Assembly (NCBI GenBank): GCA_002293295.1
Contig: DBCY01000200.1
Coordinates: forward strand, 5,470-31,758
Direction of reading: 5' to 3'
Length of the DNA: 26,289 nt
From: Ruminococcus sp. UBA946
GTDB lineage: Bacteria; Bacillota; Clostridia; Oscillospirales; Ruminococcaceae
Part shown: piece after piece, positions 16,206 to 24,441 of the stretch
Numbering within the stretch: position 1 is the first letter of the stretch
How the letters are laid out: each line of letters starts with the position of its first letter
Program-made: the position numbers and the translations under genes
Notes under the pieces: generated by a model
What the model was told of the DNA's origin: nothing
Database searches by the model: none
Seen by the model: only the letters and a program-made list of their open reading frames with translations

Positions 16206-17467
16206 CTTAATTTCAAAAACCTTTCGTCAATATTTTTTTCAAGAGTCTGAATAATAAAATCATAGCTGAAGGCGCTTCCCGTTTTAACTCCGTGGGAATC
16301 GGCAAGCTCCGGCGTATAGTCCGAAAGCTTGTATAGCCTGAGGTCTGCAAATGCCCTGTCATAATGTGTGATAACGGGAATAAATTCTATTCCGGTAAAT
16401 ACGGGGCGTTTATCGCGTTCCTGAGCCGTATCGTCAAGAAGGAGCATAATATCGAACTGTAATACCCCGCCAATCAGTCTTTGTCCGACGTCCTGAGCCG
16501 AAATAAAATTACCGAGTGAATATGCGCAGATTGTCTGCGAACCGTCGCTGCGGTCAATAAGCTCAATATTACGGAGAACATGGGGATGGGTTCCTATGAT
16601 AATATCGGCTCCCGCTTCGGAAAGCCTTTTTGCCGTCTGACGCTGATAATCGGTAATAACGTCGGAATTTTCAACGCCCCAGTGCAGCGCGACAACGCAT
16701 ATATCTGAAATTTTATCAGCCTTTTTTATTTCCGATTCCATAAGCTCAATATCAAGGGCATTGCCGATTATTATATCCGAATCTTCGGGGATTGTCAGCC
16801 CGTTTAAATATTCTGTATAGGACAGGTAGGAGAATGTGATTCCGTTTACTTCGTTTGTACGGATGTTATCCCTGTCGGCAGCATTACGGTATGCTCCGGC
16901 GACGACGGCGTTTTCCCTGGCGTCCCAGTAGTCAAGGCAGGCAAGCAGACCTTTAACGCCTTTGTCAAGGGTATGGTTGTTAGCAATTGTAAAGACGTCG
17001 AAGCCTATATCCAGCATATGGTCTCCGAGAGCCTTCGGGGAATTGAACAGGGGGTATGTCGAAGGTTCATATTCATCGTTGCAAATCAGGGTTTCCTGAT
17101 TCAGCATCGCAATATCCGCGCCGCTTATCAGACCGGCGACATTCTCGTATGCATAGGAAAAATCATAACCTCCGTTTTCCGAACGCGAAGCCGCCTGTTT
17201 ATATATACTGGAATGAATGAGGTTATCGCCGGCAGCCGCAAATCTGACTCTGGCGAACTCGGGAGCTTTTATTGCCGTAGTTTCGGGAGGTGTAATTACA
17301 AGCGGAGGCGTAGTGTGAGAAGGGGGGACTTCCGCATCCTTGCCTGATTCAAAATCTTCGACGGTTATATCAACCGGAACAACAGGCTTGGTATCAATTG
17401 GTTTGCAGGCCGTTGGAACTGTAATTGCGCATATTGTCAGCAAAACAGCCGTTAATCTTTTTAACAC
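16202..17467 (-). CDS. CapA-family metallophosphoesterase-like protein (exported)
   Basis: A 422-residue member of the CapA/PgsA family associated with poly-gamma-glutamate synthesis or export. An N-terminal hydrophobic segment ends in a Cys (VPTAC), a weak lipobox. The family's metal-site stretches follow: AAGDNLIHSSIY, AMLNQETL, FTIANNHTLDKG, VALHWGVEN, GTHPHVLRNIEL and YSLGNFISA. No capB or capC lies nearby, so capsule synthesis is not implied; many Clostridia carry lone CapA proteins. The frame opens with TTG at 17473, only three bases from AAGGAG (17477-17482); the GTG at 17467 has a nine-base spacing and is preferred. Confidence 0.87.
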   Translation of the reverse strand: MLKRLTAVLLTICAITVPTACKPIDTKPVVPVDITVEDFESGKDAEVPPSHTTPPLVITPPETTAIKAPEFARVRFAAAGDNLIHSSIYKQAASRSENGGYDFSYAYENVAGLISGADIAMLNQETLICNDEYEPSTYPLFNSPKALGDHMLDIGFDVFTIANNHTLDKGVKGLLACLDYWDARENAVVAGAYRNAADRDNIRTNEVNGITFSYLSYTEYLNGLTIPEDSDIIIGNALDIELMESEIKKADKISDICVVALHWGVENSDVITDYQRQTAKRLSEAGADIIIGTHPHVLRNIELIDRSDGSQTICAYSLGNFISAQDVGQRLIGGVLQFDIMLLLDDTAQERDKRPVFTGIEFIPVITHYDRAFADLRLYKLSDYTPELADSHGVKTGSAFSYDFIIQTLEKNIDERFLKLS

Positions 17468-17690
17468 AGGCAATATCTCCTTTTATACCGTATTTTTTAA
17501 AATACACTTGTAATTATATGAATACTGTTATATAATAATATTATTCCGCGGTTGGATTTGATGAAATCCTCTTCGGATATCAGGTACAAACAAAATAATA
17601 TTTTTTATTGATTCCGTATTAAGGCATATACTTTAATAATATCCTTAACGGGTAAATTTATTCCGGATTGACCTTCAAGGGGGAATTTGC

Positions 17691-18359
17691 ATGAAAAATT
17701 TTAATGAAAAAACCATTTTTAACTGTAATGACGCATTAAATTCTTTAATGAACGAAATCAGCAGCCTGCCGGCAATGGAGTTTTCGGGCTTAAAACAGCA
17801 AAACCCGGTATTAATTATAATTGACGTCATTAACGGATTTATACGGGAGGGAGCAATGTCTTCCCCGCAGATTGAAAGCATAATACCGCCCGTGGTAAAC
17901 CTGACGGAAAAATTCATCTCAGAAAATCTGCCGGTAATAGCTTTTGCCGATTGCCATAAGGAAAACTGCGCCGAATTCGGTTCGTTCCCTCCCCACTGCC
18001 TGGAAAACACAACAGAAAGCGAGCTTGTCAGCGAGCTGAAAAAAACGGTCGGGTATAAGCTGATAAAAAAGAATTCGACCAATGGTTTTCATGAAAATGA
18101 TTTTTCAGAATTTATGGCGCAAAACCCCGATACGGGCATTTATGTCGTAACAGGCGACTGCACTGATATCTGCGTTATGCAGTTCTGCCTGTCGCTTCAG
18201 ACATGGTTCAACAAGCAGGATAAGGAAATTACGGTTATTGTTCCCCTTAACTGTGTTGAAACCTATGATTCTCCGGATCATGACAGCGGTTTAATGAATA
18301 TTGCCGCATATAAAATCATGTCGGACTGCGGTATAAAGTTCGTCAGGGAAATAATCTGA
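17691..18359 (+). CDS. Nicotinamidase/isochorismatase-family cysteine hydrolase
   Basis: A 222-residue cysteine hydrolase. The triad is visible as D45 (IIIDVINGF), a lysine at 126-127 (IKKNSTNGF) and C161 (GDCTDICVMQF). The metal-site pattern D87-x-H89 with FGSFPPHC (H102) points to a nicotinamidase-like branch, which would deamidate nicotinamide for NAD salvage, rather than isochorismatase; the substrate is not proven. A G-rich SD (AAGGGGGAA) precedes the ATG. ttcA follows after 18 bases, probably in one operon. The gene diverges from capA across a 223-base AT-rich gap. Confidence 0.85.
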   Translation: MKNFNEKTIFNCNDALNSLMNEISSLPAMEFSGLKQQNPVLIIIDVINGFIREGAMSSPQIESIIPPVVNLTEKFISENLPVIAFADCHKENCAEFGSFPPHCLENTTESELVSELKKTVGYKLIKKNSTNGFHENDFSEFMAQNPDTGIYVVTGDCTDICVMQFCLSLQTWFNKQDKEITVIVPLNCVETYDSPDHDSGLMNIAAYKIMSDCGIKFVREII

Positions 18360-18377
18360 TAATTCGGGAGTTGTTAT

Positions 18378-19106
18378 ATGCAGAAAATACTCGGATACAT
18401 GAGAAAGGCAATACAGGAATTTGACCTGCTCCAAAACGGCGACAGGATTGCTGTCGGAGTTTCGGGAGGGAAGGATAGCCTTGTTCTTTTAAAAGGACTT
18501 GTTCTGCTGAAGCGTTTTATCGGAATAGACTATGAGGTCATTGCAATTACGCTTGACCCCTGCTTTAACGGCAGGGAGGGAGATTATTCCCGGGTTGACG
18601 GACTTTGCTCGGAGCTTGGCGTGCGGTATGAAATAATCAGAACCAATATTGCTGAAATCATATTTGATATAAGGAAAGAAACAAACCCCTGCTCGCTTTG
18701 CGCAAGGATGAGAAGGGGCGCTTTGCATGACGCGGCAAAAAAAGCGGGGTGCAATAAGCTGGCTCTCGGTCATAATTTTGAGGACGCCGTCGAAACCTTC
18801 GTTATGAACCTTTTTAACGAGGGCAGACTGGGCTGTTTTGCCCCGAAAAGCTATTTGTCCAGGAAGGATATAACGGTAATAAGACCTCTTGTATTCGCTC
18901 CCGAAAAAACGGTAAGAAGCGCCGCCGTAAGGAACGGTCTTCCGGTAATAAAATCGCTGTGCCCTGCCGACGGTCATACGTCAAGGGAAAAAACAAAACA
19001 GTTTCTTGCCGAACGGGATAAAGCTGACAGGGGATTTTCATACCGTTTGTTTACGGCGATGAGAAAAGCGGGACTGGACGGCTGGCAGTACCGGGATGAA
19101 ATTTAA
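18378..19106 (+). CDS. ttcA: TtcA-type tRNA 2-thiocytidine synthase family protein
   Basis: A PP-loop ATP pyrophosphatase that activates a tRNA base for sulfur insertion; TtcA thiolates cytidine 32. SGGKDS (29-34) binds ATP. Cys105 and Cys108 in PCSLCARMRR plus Cys195 in SLCPADG are candidate iron-sulfur ligands, and LALGHNFEDAVETFVMNL is the conserved core. At 242 residues it is shorter than the proteobacterial enzymes, typical of the Firmicutes TtcA/TilS-like branch. GGGAG precedes the ATG. Exact tRNA target uncertain. Confidence 0.85.
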   Translation: MQKILGYMRKAIQEFDLLQNGDRIAVGVSGGKDSLVLLKGLVLLKRFIGIDYEVIAITLDPCFNGREGDYSRVDGLCSELGVRYEIIRTNIAEIIFDIRKETNPCSLCARMRRGALHDAAKKAGCNKLALGHNFEDAVETFVMNLFNEGRLGCFAPKSYLSRKDITVIRPLVFAPEKTVRSAAVRNGLPVIKSLCPADGHTSREKTKQFLAERDKADRGFSYRLFTAMRKAGLDGWQYRDEI

Positions 19107-19284
19107 AACAGGGTTTCGGTTAAACGGGGTTTCCATAAACGGATAAAACGTCTTAAAAAGGAAGGCTTGAAACCCGGGCTTCATTATCTTAAGCATACAG
19201 TTATATTTTTATATTGTATTTGTTAAAACTGCTATGTAAACGATTATTCTATTTAGTTATGATGATAAAACAATTATATAAATA

Positions 19285-19313
19285 TTGACAGGATGAATAA
19301 AATATGTTAAAAT
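19285..19313 (+). promoter_or_regulatory. Promoter upstream of the MITE and the secreted-protein gene
   Basis: TTGACA (19285-19290), a 17-base spacer and TAAAAT (19308-19313). The predicted start near 19320 is about 14 bases before the MITE, so the leader to the gene at 19637 would include the whole element. Confidence 0.7.
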
Positions 19314-19333
19314 AATGTAGTTTTTAATATTAA

Positions 19334-19494
19334 GAACCAGTTCCCATAGGCGTCAACGTTTGTCATTTGGGTAGATTTTCCCGAATACAGCGTTGAAAAT
19401 CCTTGAAAGGCGACAGCCTGTCTGCGGATTTTCGCCTTGTCTCCAGTAAAATCATACTCGAAAATCCATACATTTTTCCAATGAGAACAGGTTC
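19334..19494. mobile_element. MITE-like element, 161 bp
   Basis: Terminal inverted repeats of 17 bp (GAACCAGTTCCCATAGG at 19334-19350; the right end 19478-19494 matches in inverse at 14 of 17 positions) are flanked by a direct TAA duplication (19331-19333 and 19495-19497). Inside, GAAAATCC (19395-19402) pairs with GGATTTTC (19426-19433), and AAGGCGA can pair with TCGCCTT, so the element can fold extensively. It encodes no transposase and no long frame, so it would depend on an enzyme in trans. Confidence 0.7.
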
Positions 19495-19636
19495 TAACTT
19501 CCGGGGCGGGGGAACAGATAAAAATCAGCAGAATGGCGCAGCGTAAAAAGTTTTCTGTGAATAATACAAGCTCCGGATATTAAACTATACTTAATACAAA
19601 TAAACTATTAATTAAATAAGGGGAGAGTAATGCAAT

Positions 19637-20335
19637 ATGAATATCAAAAAGGATTTTAAGTGCATTTTTTCAGTTTTTACAGCTTTAATACTGTTTTTGA
19701 CAGGAACTTTAACAGCATATGCGGAGGAACAGCAGCTTGAGGATTATGAGTTTAATATAAGCAGGGCAATTATGTCTCCGGGAGCATGGGGACAATCGAT
19801 AACTTTTGCGCAAAGTGACTTCAAAGCCTCTAAATTTACCCCCGAGTCCGTTGTGACTGTTGAGTTTGAGCTTGACGGAGAACCCGCAAACCCGAACCTG
19901 CCCCCTATTGAGATGGTTTTCCAGAATTATTCCACTGCCGACCCCGTTATCTGGGCAAAAATTTCACCGTATGAATATACCGACAGCATCGCATATTTTA
20001 ATTATGAGGATATGGTAAAAAATTACGGTTTTGATGATTTAAGCGGTGTGGATAATATATTTATAGGCGATACGGGAACGCCGATTAAGGTTACGAAAAT
20101 GACCGCGACTAATGTTACCGGAGGTCCGTCGGTCACGACAATCACAACTGTTGAAACAGCCCCGGAAGAACCCGAACAGACCGTGACAGCTGCCGCAACC
20201 CAGGCAGCGGATAACGCAGGCGAAGCTTCGGGTAATATACCCCTGGTTCCGATTGTTATCATCACCGTTGTGGTAGCCGGGGGCATAGTGACCTTTTTAG
20301 TAATCAGAAACAAAAGAAGAGGCGGATTTTATTAA
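19637..20335 (+). CDS. Secreted, C-terminally membrane-anchored protein of unknown function
   Basis: A 232-residue protein with a signal peptide (1-29, cleavage after AYA), a beta-rich extracellular module of about 130 residues, a Thr/Glu/Ala-rich linker (about 155-195) and one C-terminal transmembrane segment (about 200-224) ending in RNKRRGGFY. The module contains SPGAWGQSITF, MVFQNYS, ISPYEYTDSIAYFNYEDM and IFIGDTGT. This is reminiscent of carbohydrate-binding-like modules in ruminococci, but I cannot assign a family. The ATG lies 11 bases after GGGGAG; an upstream ATG at 19630 is out of frame. Confidence 0.75.
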   Translation: MNIKKDFKCIFSVFTALILFLTGTLTAYAEEQQLEDYEFNISRAIMSPGAWGQSITFAQSDFKASKFTPESVVTVEFELDGEPANPNLPPIEMVFQNYSTADPVIWAKISPYEYTDSIAYFNYEDMVKNYGFDDLSGVDNIFIGDTGTPIKVTKMTATNVTGGPSVTTITTVETAPEEPEQTVTAAATQAADNAGEASGNIPLVPIVIITVVVAGGIVTFLVIRNKRRGGFY

Positions 20336-20355
20336 TTTCTAATTAAATAATTTAT

Positions 20356-20393
20356 ACAGGAGCGGATTTGTTCCGGCTCCTGTAATTATTTTA
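20356..20393 (+). terminator. Terminator after the secreted-protein gene
   Basis: ACAGGAGC (20356-20363) pairs with GCTCCTGT (20376-20383), with an inner GGA/TCC. AATTATTTTAT follows, a weak U-run. Confidence 0.65.
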
Positions 20394-20550
20394 TACGGAG
20401 CTGTATTTTGCTCAGACGCCCGGGCATACGGTATCTGTCATGGAAATTCCGGACTGAATAATCTGCTGAAAACCCACGGGGATTGTCATTGATAACACAA
20501 ACCCGTAAAGCCTTTGTCTGTGATGGATTTTTATTATAATAAACAGAGAC

Positions 20551-20576
20551 GCCCGCATTATAAAGATTATGCGGGC
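20551..20576 (-). terminator. Hairpin at the 3' end of the fumarase beta gene
   Basis: GCCCGCAT (20551-20558) pairs with ATGCGGGC (20569-20576) around the stop codon at 20567-20569. On the minus strand it is followed by GTCTCTGTTT, only a broken U-run, so termination efficiency is doubtful. Confidence 0.5.
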
Positions 20577-21133
20577 GCCCCATTACAATAAGTTTTCCTT
20601 CCGTTAATGAATATGCTGCCTCCGTGAGAGTCGCTTGCTACAATGAGCGGGAAATCCTCGAAATAAAGCTTTTTTACGGATTCGCACCCCAAATCCTCAA
20701 AAGCGGCAGCCTCGCAGCTTTTTATACATTTTGACGCCAGCGCGCCGGCGCCTCCGACGGCGCAAAAATATACCGCGTTATTATTTTTAATGGCGGAATT
20801 GACTTCACCGCTTCTTTCCCCCTTGCCAATCATCGCGCAAAGACCGAGACTTAGAAGCGCGGGGGTGAATTTATCCATTCTCCCCGACGTGGTCGGACCG
20901 CATGAACCGATTACCTTACCCTCAGGCGAGGGAGTTGGTCCCGTATAATAAATAACGCTGTCTTTCAGGTCAAATGGCAAAGGGACGTTCCCGTCAAGCA
21001 TAGCTTTAAAACGCTTATGGGCGGCGTCCCTTGCCGTAAAGACATACCCCGACAGCAATACCTTGTCGCCGGCGCGAAGAATACCGCAGTATGAACGAAG
21101 CCCGGCAGTATTTATACTGTATGTATCCGGCAT
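20567..21133 (-). CDS. Class I fumarate hydratase beta (C-terminal) subunit
   Basis: A 188-residue iron-sulfur hydro-lyase beta subunit, homologous to the C-terminal part of FumA and to TtdB. YYTGPTPSPEG (63-72) and GPTTSGRMDKFTP (79-91) are the family signatures, followed by MIGKGERSG and AVGGAGALASKCI. Two-subunit enzymes need an alpha subunit carrying the cluster ligands. None is encoded here: upstream is divIVA, seven bases away, and downstream genes are convergent. There is no recognisable SD before the ATG, so translation may be coupled to divIVA. L(+)-tartrate dehydratase beta is an alternative. Confidence 0.88.
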   Translation of the reverse strand: MPDTYSINTAGLRSYCGILRAGDKVLLSGYVFTARDAAHKRFKAMLDGNVPLPFDLKDSVIYYTGPTPSPEGKVIGSCGPTTSGRMDKFTPALLSLGLCAMIGKGERSGEVNSAIKNNNAVYFCAVGGAGALASKCIKSCEAAAFEDLGCESVKKLYFEDFPLIVASDSHGGSIFINGRKTYCNGAPA

Positions 21134-21140
21134 ATTCAGA

Positions 21141-22163
21141 TTATATGTCCGAAAGCTTTATATTATCCGTATCAAGGCTGCCCCCTGACGCGGCGGCTTC
21201 CGCGGCTTTAGTAAGGCTTTCAAGCTCGCTCATATCAAAACCGAACTTGTTGGAAAGCTTGGGCGGAGCGGGAGAAGCGGGTTTAACCGGCTGGGGAACG
21301 GAAAGCTCGGGAACGGGAGCAGGCGCGGGAGCCGGCTTCGGGGATGAAGAGACAGGCTTCGCGTTCTTGTCGGCGGCGGGAACATTGCCTTTGCGCAGGG
21401 ATTCCTGAGTTTTTTCTATAATGGACTTGGTTTGCGAAAGCTTGGACAGGCTCTCGTTTGAGAAAAGCTGCAGAACCTCGTTGAGCTTGTATACATTGGT
21501 TTCAATATCATTTATTTCGGTTGCAATCATGTTTCTTATATTGGCGGCGGCAGACCGCATTTCAGTTGATTTATCCTCGGCTTCGACAAGAATCCGGCTC
21601 GCCTTGTCATCTGCGGATTTAACTATGGTGGAAGCCTTGCCGTTTGCGTCGTCAACAACCTGATTGGCAAGCCTTTTGGCGTCTTCATCCATTTTACGGG
21701 CATTTTCCTTTGCCTGGGAAACAATTGAGTTAGCGGTTTTCTGAGCCTCTATAAATACGTTGCTGAGGTCCATAGCGCTGTTGTCGGTGCCCGCTCCCGC
21801 GCCCGCGGAAAGCTTATTCTTAGCTTCTCTCAGTTCTTCCTCAAGTGTGGAGTTCTGTTTTTTAAGTTCGTCATTTTCCTTAATTTTCTCATTCATTTCA
21901 TCTTCGATGCTCTTCATCTGGAGTTTAAGAGAATCATTGCCGGCCATCAATTCGGAAATCTTAGCCTTATCTGCGGCAAGAAGCTCGTCATACTTACCGG
22001 TATCAACGCTTCCTCCGCCCGCGCTTTCAAGCAGGGTCTTCTTTTCTTCAAGCTCGGCTTCGAGGGTGTAAATCTTAGTATTCAAATCATCGACATAGGC
22101 AAGAACGTCTTTTTTATCGAATCCGCCTACTCTAACCGTTTTGAGAAAACCGGTTCCTTCCAT
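21141..22163 (-). CDS. DivIVA-domain coiled-coil protein
   Basis: A 340-residue cytoplasmic scaffold-type protein. The N-terminus has the DivIVA-like motif VRVGGFDKKDVLAYVDDLN, followed by long coiled coil (about 25-110 and 135-260, rich in A/K/E/D heptads) and a low-complexity Pro/Ala tail with PAPAPAPVPE. DivIVA proteins bind curved membrane at poles and septa and organise division, growth or sporulation. The frame is open upstream to 22229, but the ATG at 22163 follows GGAGG at a normal distance and starts the conserved domain. The long linker is unlike Bacillus DivIVA, so the exact role is open. Confidence 0.8.
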   Translation of the reverse strand: MEGTGFLKTVRVGGFDKKDVLAYVDDLNTKIYTLEAELEEKKTLLESAGGGSVDTGKYDELLAADKAKISELMAGNDSLKLQMKSIEDEMNEKIKENDELKKQNSTLEEELREAKNKLSAGAGAGTDNSAMDLSNVFIEAQKTANSIVSQAKENARKMDEDAKRLANQVVDDANGKASTIVKSADDKASRILVEAEDKSTEMRSAAANIRNMIATEINDIETNVYKLNEVLQLFSNESLSKLSQTKSIIEKTQESLRKGNVPAADKNAKPVSSSPKPAPAPAPVPELSVPQPVKPASPAPPKLSNKFGFDMSELESLTKAAEAAASGGSLDTDNIKLSDI

Positions 22164-22233
22164 AACTGTGTACCTCCATAAAAAATCAGAAATTATTATT
22201 CCTTTGTGAAAAGAAATAATAGTATGCATATAA

Positions 22234-22262
22234 ATTATAGCATAATTCTTAAATTTTCACAA
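22234..22262 (-). promoter_or_regulatory. Promoter of divIVA
   Basis: Minus strand TTGTGA (22257-22262), a 17-base spacer and TATAAT (22234-22239), about 70 bases before the divIVA ATG. It would also drive the fumarase beta gene. Confidence 0.75.
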
Positions 22263-22381
22263 GGGGGATTCAGCTATATTTCTTCACAAAAAACAAACTT
22301 ATTTTTTAGCTAATAATAACCACGATGCCTGAAAACTGCACTCTCCGTGAGTTGCGGCGCTGACAAATCACTGATTGTCTG

Positions 22382-23170
22382 TCAATCAGAAAACAAACCG
22401 GGATTCTCTTTCAGCAGCTTACCTACAGTATCGGCTGTCTTAACCGCGCTTAAGAGAACACAACCGGCGTCCCCGATTTTAAAGTAATCTGCCGCTCCGG
22501 CTTCAAGCAAATCCTTTTCAACCTTGCCGTAATTCTCCGAAACATCGCCCCCGGGGAAATAATGACGGTACTGCGGACATTCAATCAGACCCTTACCGGT
22601 TTTAATATACAGCGTCTGCGGTTTTTCCGTAAGTCGTCCGGGTATATTATTCCATTCCTCAACGCCGTGCAGAAAGGTGTTTTTTGTCAAGCCGCACCCT
22701 AAAAACAATATCTGCGCGTTCAGGTCGTAAAGCTTTCCGTAACAGCCGTTTCTGGGGCAGGGGGAATTTGTCAGCTCCTCGCCTTTTACGAATTCCGCGG
22801 CGTTTTTACCGGCTGCCGCAACCGAATGGGTAGGGTGGAGAGAACGCACAACGCCGTTCCGTTTTAAAAAAAGGTTTGTTAAAACACCCACGCAGGACGG
22901 CGTTTCAGCCGGGTCATAAACATTGTTTTCCCCGACGGGGGTATTCCCGCTGTCAAATGAAGTCCATACAACAGTGTCCCATGTATGGGCGGGCAAGACA
23001 AGCAGTCCGTTCTCCATGAACTCAATCAGCGCGTCAAGAATATCATCGGCGCCGTTTTCGCATTCCCCGACGCTTTTTACCGACGAATGAACCATCAGTA
23101 CGCCCGTTGGGTTTATACCGCTGTTGCGCAAATCGTCAAGCAGTGATTCCCTGGTATTATATCTTTTCAT
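22382..23170 (-). CDS. AAC(3)-family aminoglycoside N-acetyltransferase-like protein
   Basis: A 262-residue member of the antibiotic acetyltransferase family (acetyl-CoA dependent, modifying the 3-amino group of 2-deoxystreptamine aminoglycosides in proven cases). VLMVHSSVKSVG near residue 24, LPAHTWDTV at 59, the SLHPTHSVAAAG motif (110-121) and ILFLGCG are visible. An AGGGGG SD precedes the ATG. It has its own promoter and no mobile-element signs nearby. Chromosomal homologues of unknown substrate are common in Clostridia, so resistance should not be assumed. Confidence 0.87.
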   Translation of the reverse strand: MKRYNTRESLLDDLRNSGINPTGVLMVHSSVKSVGECENGADDILDALIEFMENGLLVLPAHTWDTVVWTSFDSGNTPVGENNVYDPAETPSCVGVLTNLFLKRNGVVRSLHPTHSVAAAGKNAAEFVKGEELTNSPCPRNGCYGKLYDLNAQILFLGCGLTKNTFLHGVEEWNNIPGRLTEKPQTLYIKTGKGLIECPQYRHYFPGGDVSENYGKVEKDLLEAGAADYFKIGDAGCVLLSAVKTADTVGKLLKENPGLFSD

Positions 23171-23240
23171 TATGTACCCCCTGTTAAGCCGTAACGTTTT
23201 ATATTTATGTTTAACACGGAAAATATTTCACAGTAAGCAA

Positions 23241-23269
23241 AGCATATCATATTATCCGGAAAGTGTCAA
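23241..23269 (-). promoter_or_regulatory. Promoter of the AAC(3)-like gene
   Basis: Minus strand TTGACA (23264-23269), a 17-base spacer and TATGCT (23241-23246). It begins right after the spoIIR terminator. Confidence 0.8.
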
Positions 23270-23315
23270 TAAAAAATCCCCATAAAAAGCAGACTGACGC
23301 GCTTTTTATGGGGAT
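23270..23315 (-). terminator. Terminator after spoIIR
   Basis: A perfect 15-bp stem ATCCCCATAAAAAGC/GCTTTTTATGGGGAT (23276-23290 with 23301-23315) has a ten-base loop and, on the minus strand, is followed by a T-run (23270-23275). Confidence 0.9.
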
Positions 23316-23363
23316 ATGAAAACAGACAAGCTGTTTTAGGGCAGCCGGGCAGTTTTTGTCCGT

Positions 23364-23972
23364 TTATTTTTTCCCGAATATCTTATAGTAAAGCTCGACG
23401 AAATAGAATTTCACCTCATATTTGTCGGGGCTTTGGAGCATTTCAATTTCTTCCTCGGTAAAAACCCCGTTATAATCGGCGAGTACGTCGTCGATGTTGG
23501 TAACGGCAGGGAGGCACAAAGGCGGGAACATAACGCACCACCAGTTTTTTCCTTCAGCTTCGCCTATATTTACCCTTAAAGCCTTATAATATCCTTCGGG
23601 CATTGTAATATTGTCATAAACCCGTTTGGTAAAATACATATCGGTAACCTCACACCGCACGTCGTAGTCATACCCGCTTGAAAGCACCGTTTCCCTAGCG
23701 GCGGCTTCTATTTCACCGATATTGATTTCAGCCGCTTCCGCCGCGTTTAAAGCGCTGCCCGCTCCTTCGAATATGTATGAAGTACGCGACAGGATTTCAT
23801 CCCTGACCTTCAGTTTTAAAGCCTGGTCCTCTTCGGAATCGGAATTAGCCAGAATATGAAGACGGAACACATTTTCGGTTATTTCGTTATAATCATTCAT
23901 AAACGATGTGATTCCGGTTAGAATTATAGTAATAACCATTCCTGCCAACAAAGAAATTTCAATTCTTTTCAT
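23364..23972 (-). CDS. spoIIR: Stage II sporulation protein R
   Basis: SpoIIR is made in the forespore under SigF and signals across the septum to the protease SpoIIGA, which activates pro-SigE in the mother cell. This 202-residue protein has one N-terminal hydrophobic segment (about 8-26) and the family core VFRLHILANSDSEEDQALKL, KVRDEIL, NITMPEGYYKALRVNIGE and GKNWWCVMFPPLCLP. The frame is open to 24110, but the ATG at 23972, preceded by AAAGGA, starts the conserved part. I could not find a convincing SigF site upstream. It marks the organism as a spore former. Confidence 0.92.
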   Translation of the reverse strand: MKRIEISLLAGMVITIILTGITSFMNDYNEITENVFRLHILANSDSEEDQALKLKVRDEILSRTSYIFEGAGSALNAAEAAEINIGEIEAAARETVLSSGYDYDVRCEVTDMYFTKRVYDNITMPEGYYKALRVNIGEAEGKNWWCVMFPPLCLPAVTNIDDVLADYNGVFTEEEIEMLQSPDKYEVKFYFVELYYKIFGKK

Positions 23973-24233
23973 TTTAAAATATCCTTTCAATATATGATTA
24001 TAGTCGTTTAACTTTATAACGATTCGTTTAAAGTAAAACGGATTTCCGCTGTGTGAACATGCTCTAATAACAAAATTTATATGAGGAATAAGGTGTAAGG
24101 TAAGAACCAATACACGATAATTAACCCCTGACTACTATATCCTAACAACTAAAAGCATTGCCCGAAAATAATGGAATTATACATAAATTATAAAAACTTT
24201 TTTCAGCATGCAGGAAAATTTATATAAAAACTA
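23973..24233. other. Gap between spoIIR and the tRNA promoter
   Basis: The spoIIR leader and about 125 bases of AT-rich sequence lie between these divergent units. No gene or strong hairpin was recognised. Confidence 0.5.
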
Positions 24234-24262
24234 TTGACATATTAAGCAAAATTGTGTATAAT
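24234..24262 (+). promoter_or_regulatory. Consensus promoter of tRNA-Thr
   Basis: Perfect TTGACA (24234-24239), a 17-base spacer and perfect TATAAT (24257-24262), 35 bases before the mature tRNA. Confidence 0.93.
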
Positions 24263-24297
24263 AACAAGGCATTCGATATAATGTCAGGTATTAGCGC

Positions 24298-24373
24298 GCT
24301 ATCTTAGCTCAGTAGGCAGAGCACATCCTTGGTAAGGATGAGGTCGGCAGTTCGAATCTGCTAGATAGCTCCA
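24298..24373 (+). tRNA. tRNA-Thr (anticodon GGU)
   Basis: A 76-base cloverleaf with encoded CCA. Acceptor GCTATCT/AGATAGC, anticodon stem CATCC/GGATG with loop TTGGTAA (anticodon GGT in DNA), T arm GGCAG-TTCGAAT-CTGCT and discriminator U. It reads ACC and ACU threonine codons. Confidence 0.95.
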
Positions 24374-24381
24374 TTTCCAAT

Positions 24382-24417
24382 AGCCGCCTCCGATTCTGCA
24401 TAAGGGGGCGGCTTTTG
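24382..24417 (+). terminator. Terminator after tRNA-Thr
   Basis: AGCCGCCTCC (24382-24391) pairs with GGGGGCGGCT (24404-24413), one G-U, followed by TTTTGT. The SD of the next gene starts only about 11 bases later. Confidence 0.85.
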
Positions 24418-24441
24418 TATAATAAAACGGGAGGTTATAAT

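Larger units (their letters stand above)
19107..19636. other. 530-base gene-free gap
   Basis: It contains a SigA-type promoter (19285-19313), a MITE-like element (19334-19494) and the AT-rich leader of the next gene. The first 180 bases hold a long-range GGGGTTTC/GAAACCC complementarity but no clear terminator for ttcA. I see no coding frame of substance. Confidence 0.6.

Noticed and set aside
17554..17569. GGATTT-GATG-AAATCC hairpin between capA and the nicotinamidase-like gene
   Set aside because: Short, AT-rich and not followed by a U-run; it lies between divergent genes, so a terminator is not expected there.
20386..20583. 65-codon minus-strand frame after the fumarase beta gene
   Set aside because: It starts inside the fumarase gene in another frame, has no SD, ends in the opposing terminator region and matches no family I recognise. 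Codon use in its second half is plausible, so a gene remnant is not excluded.
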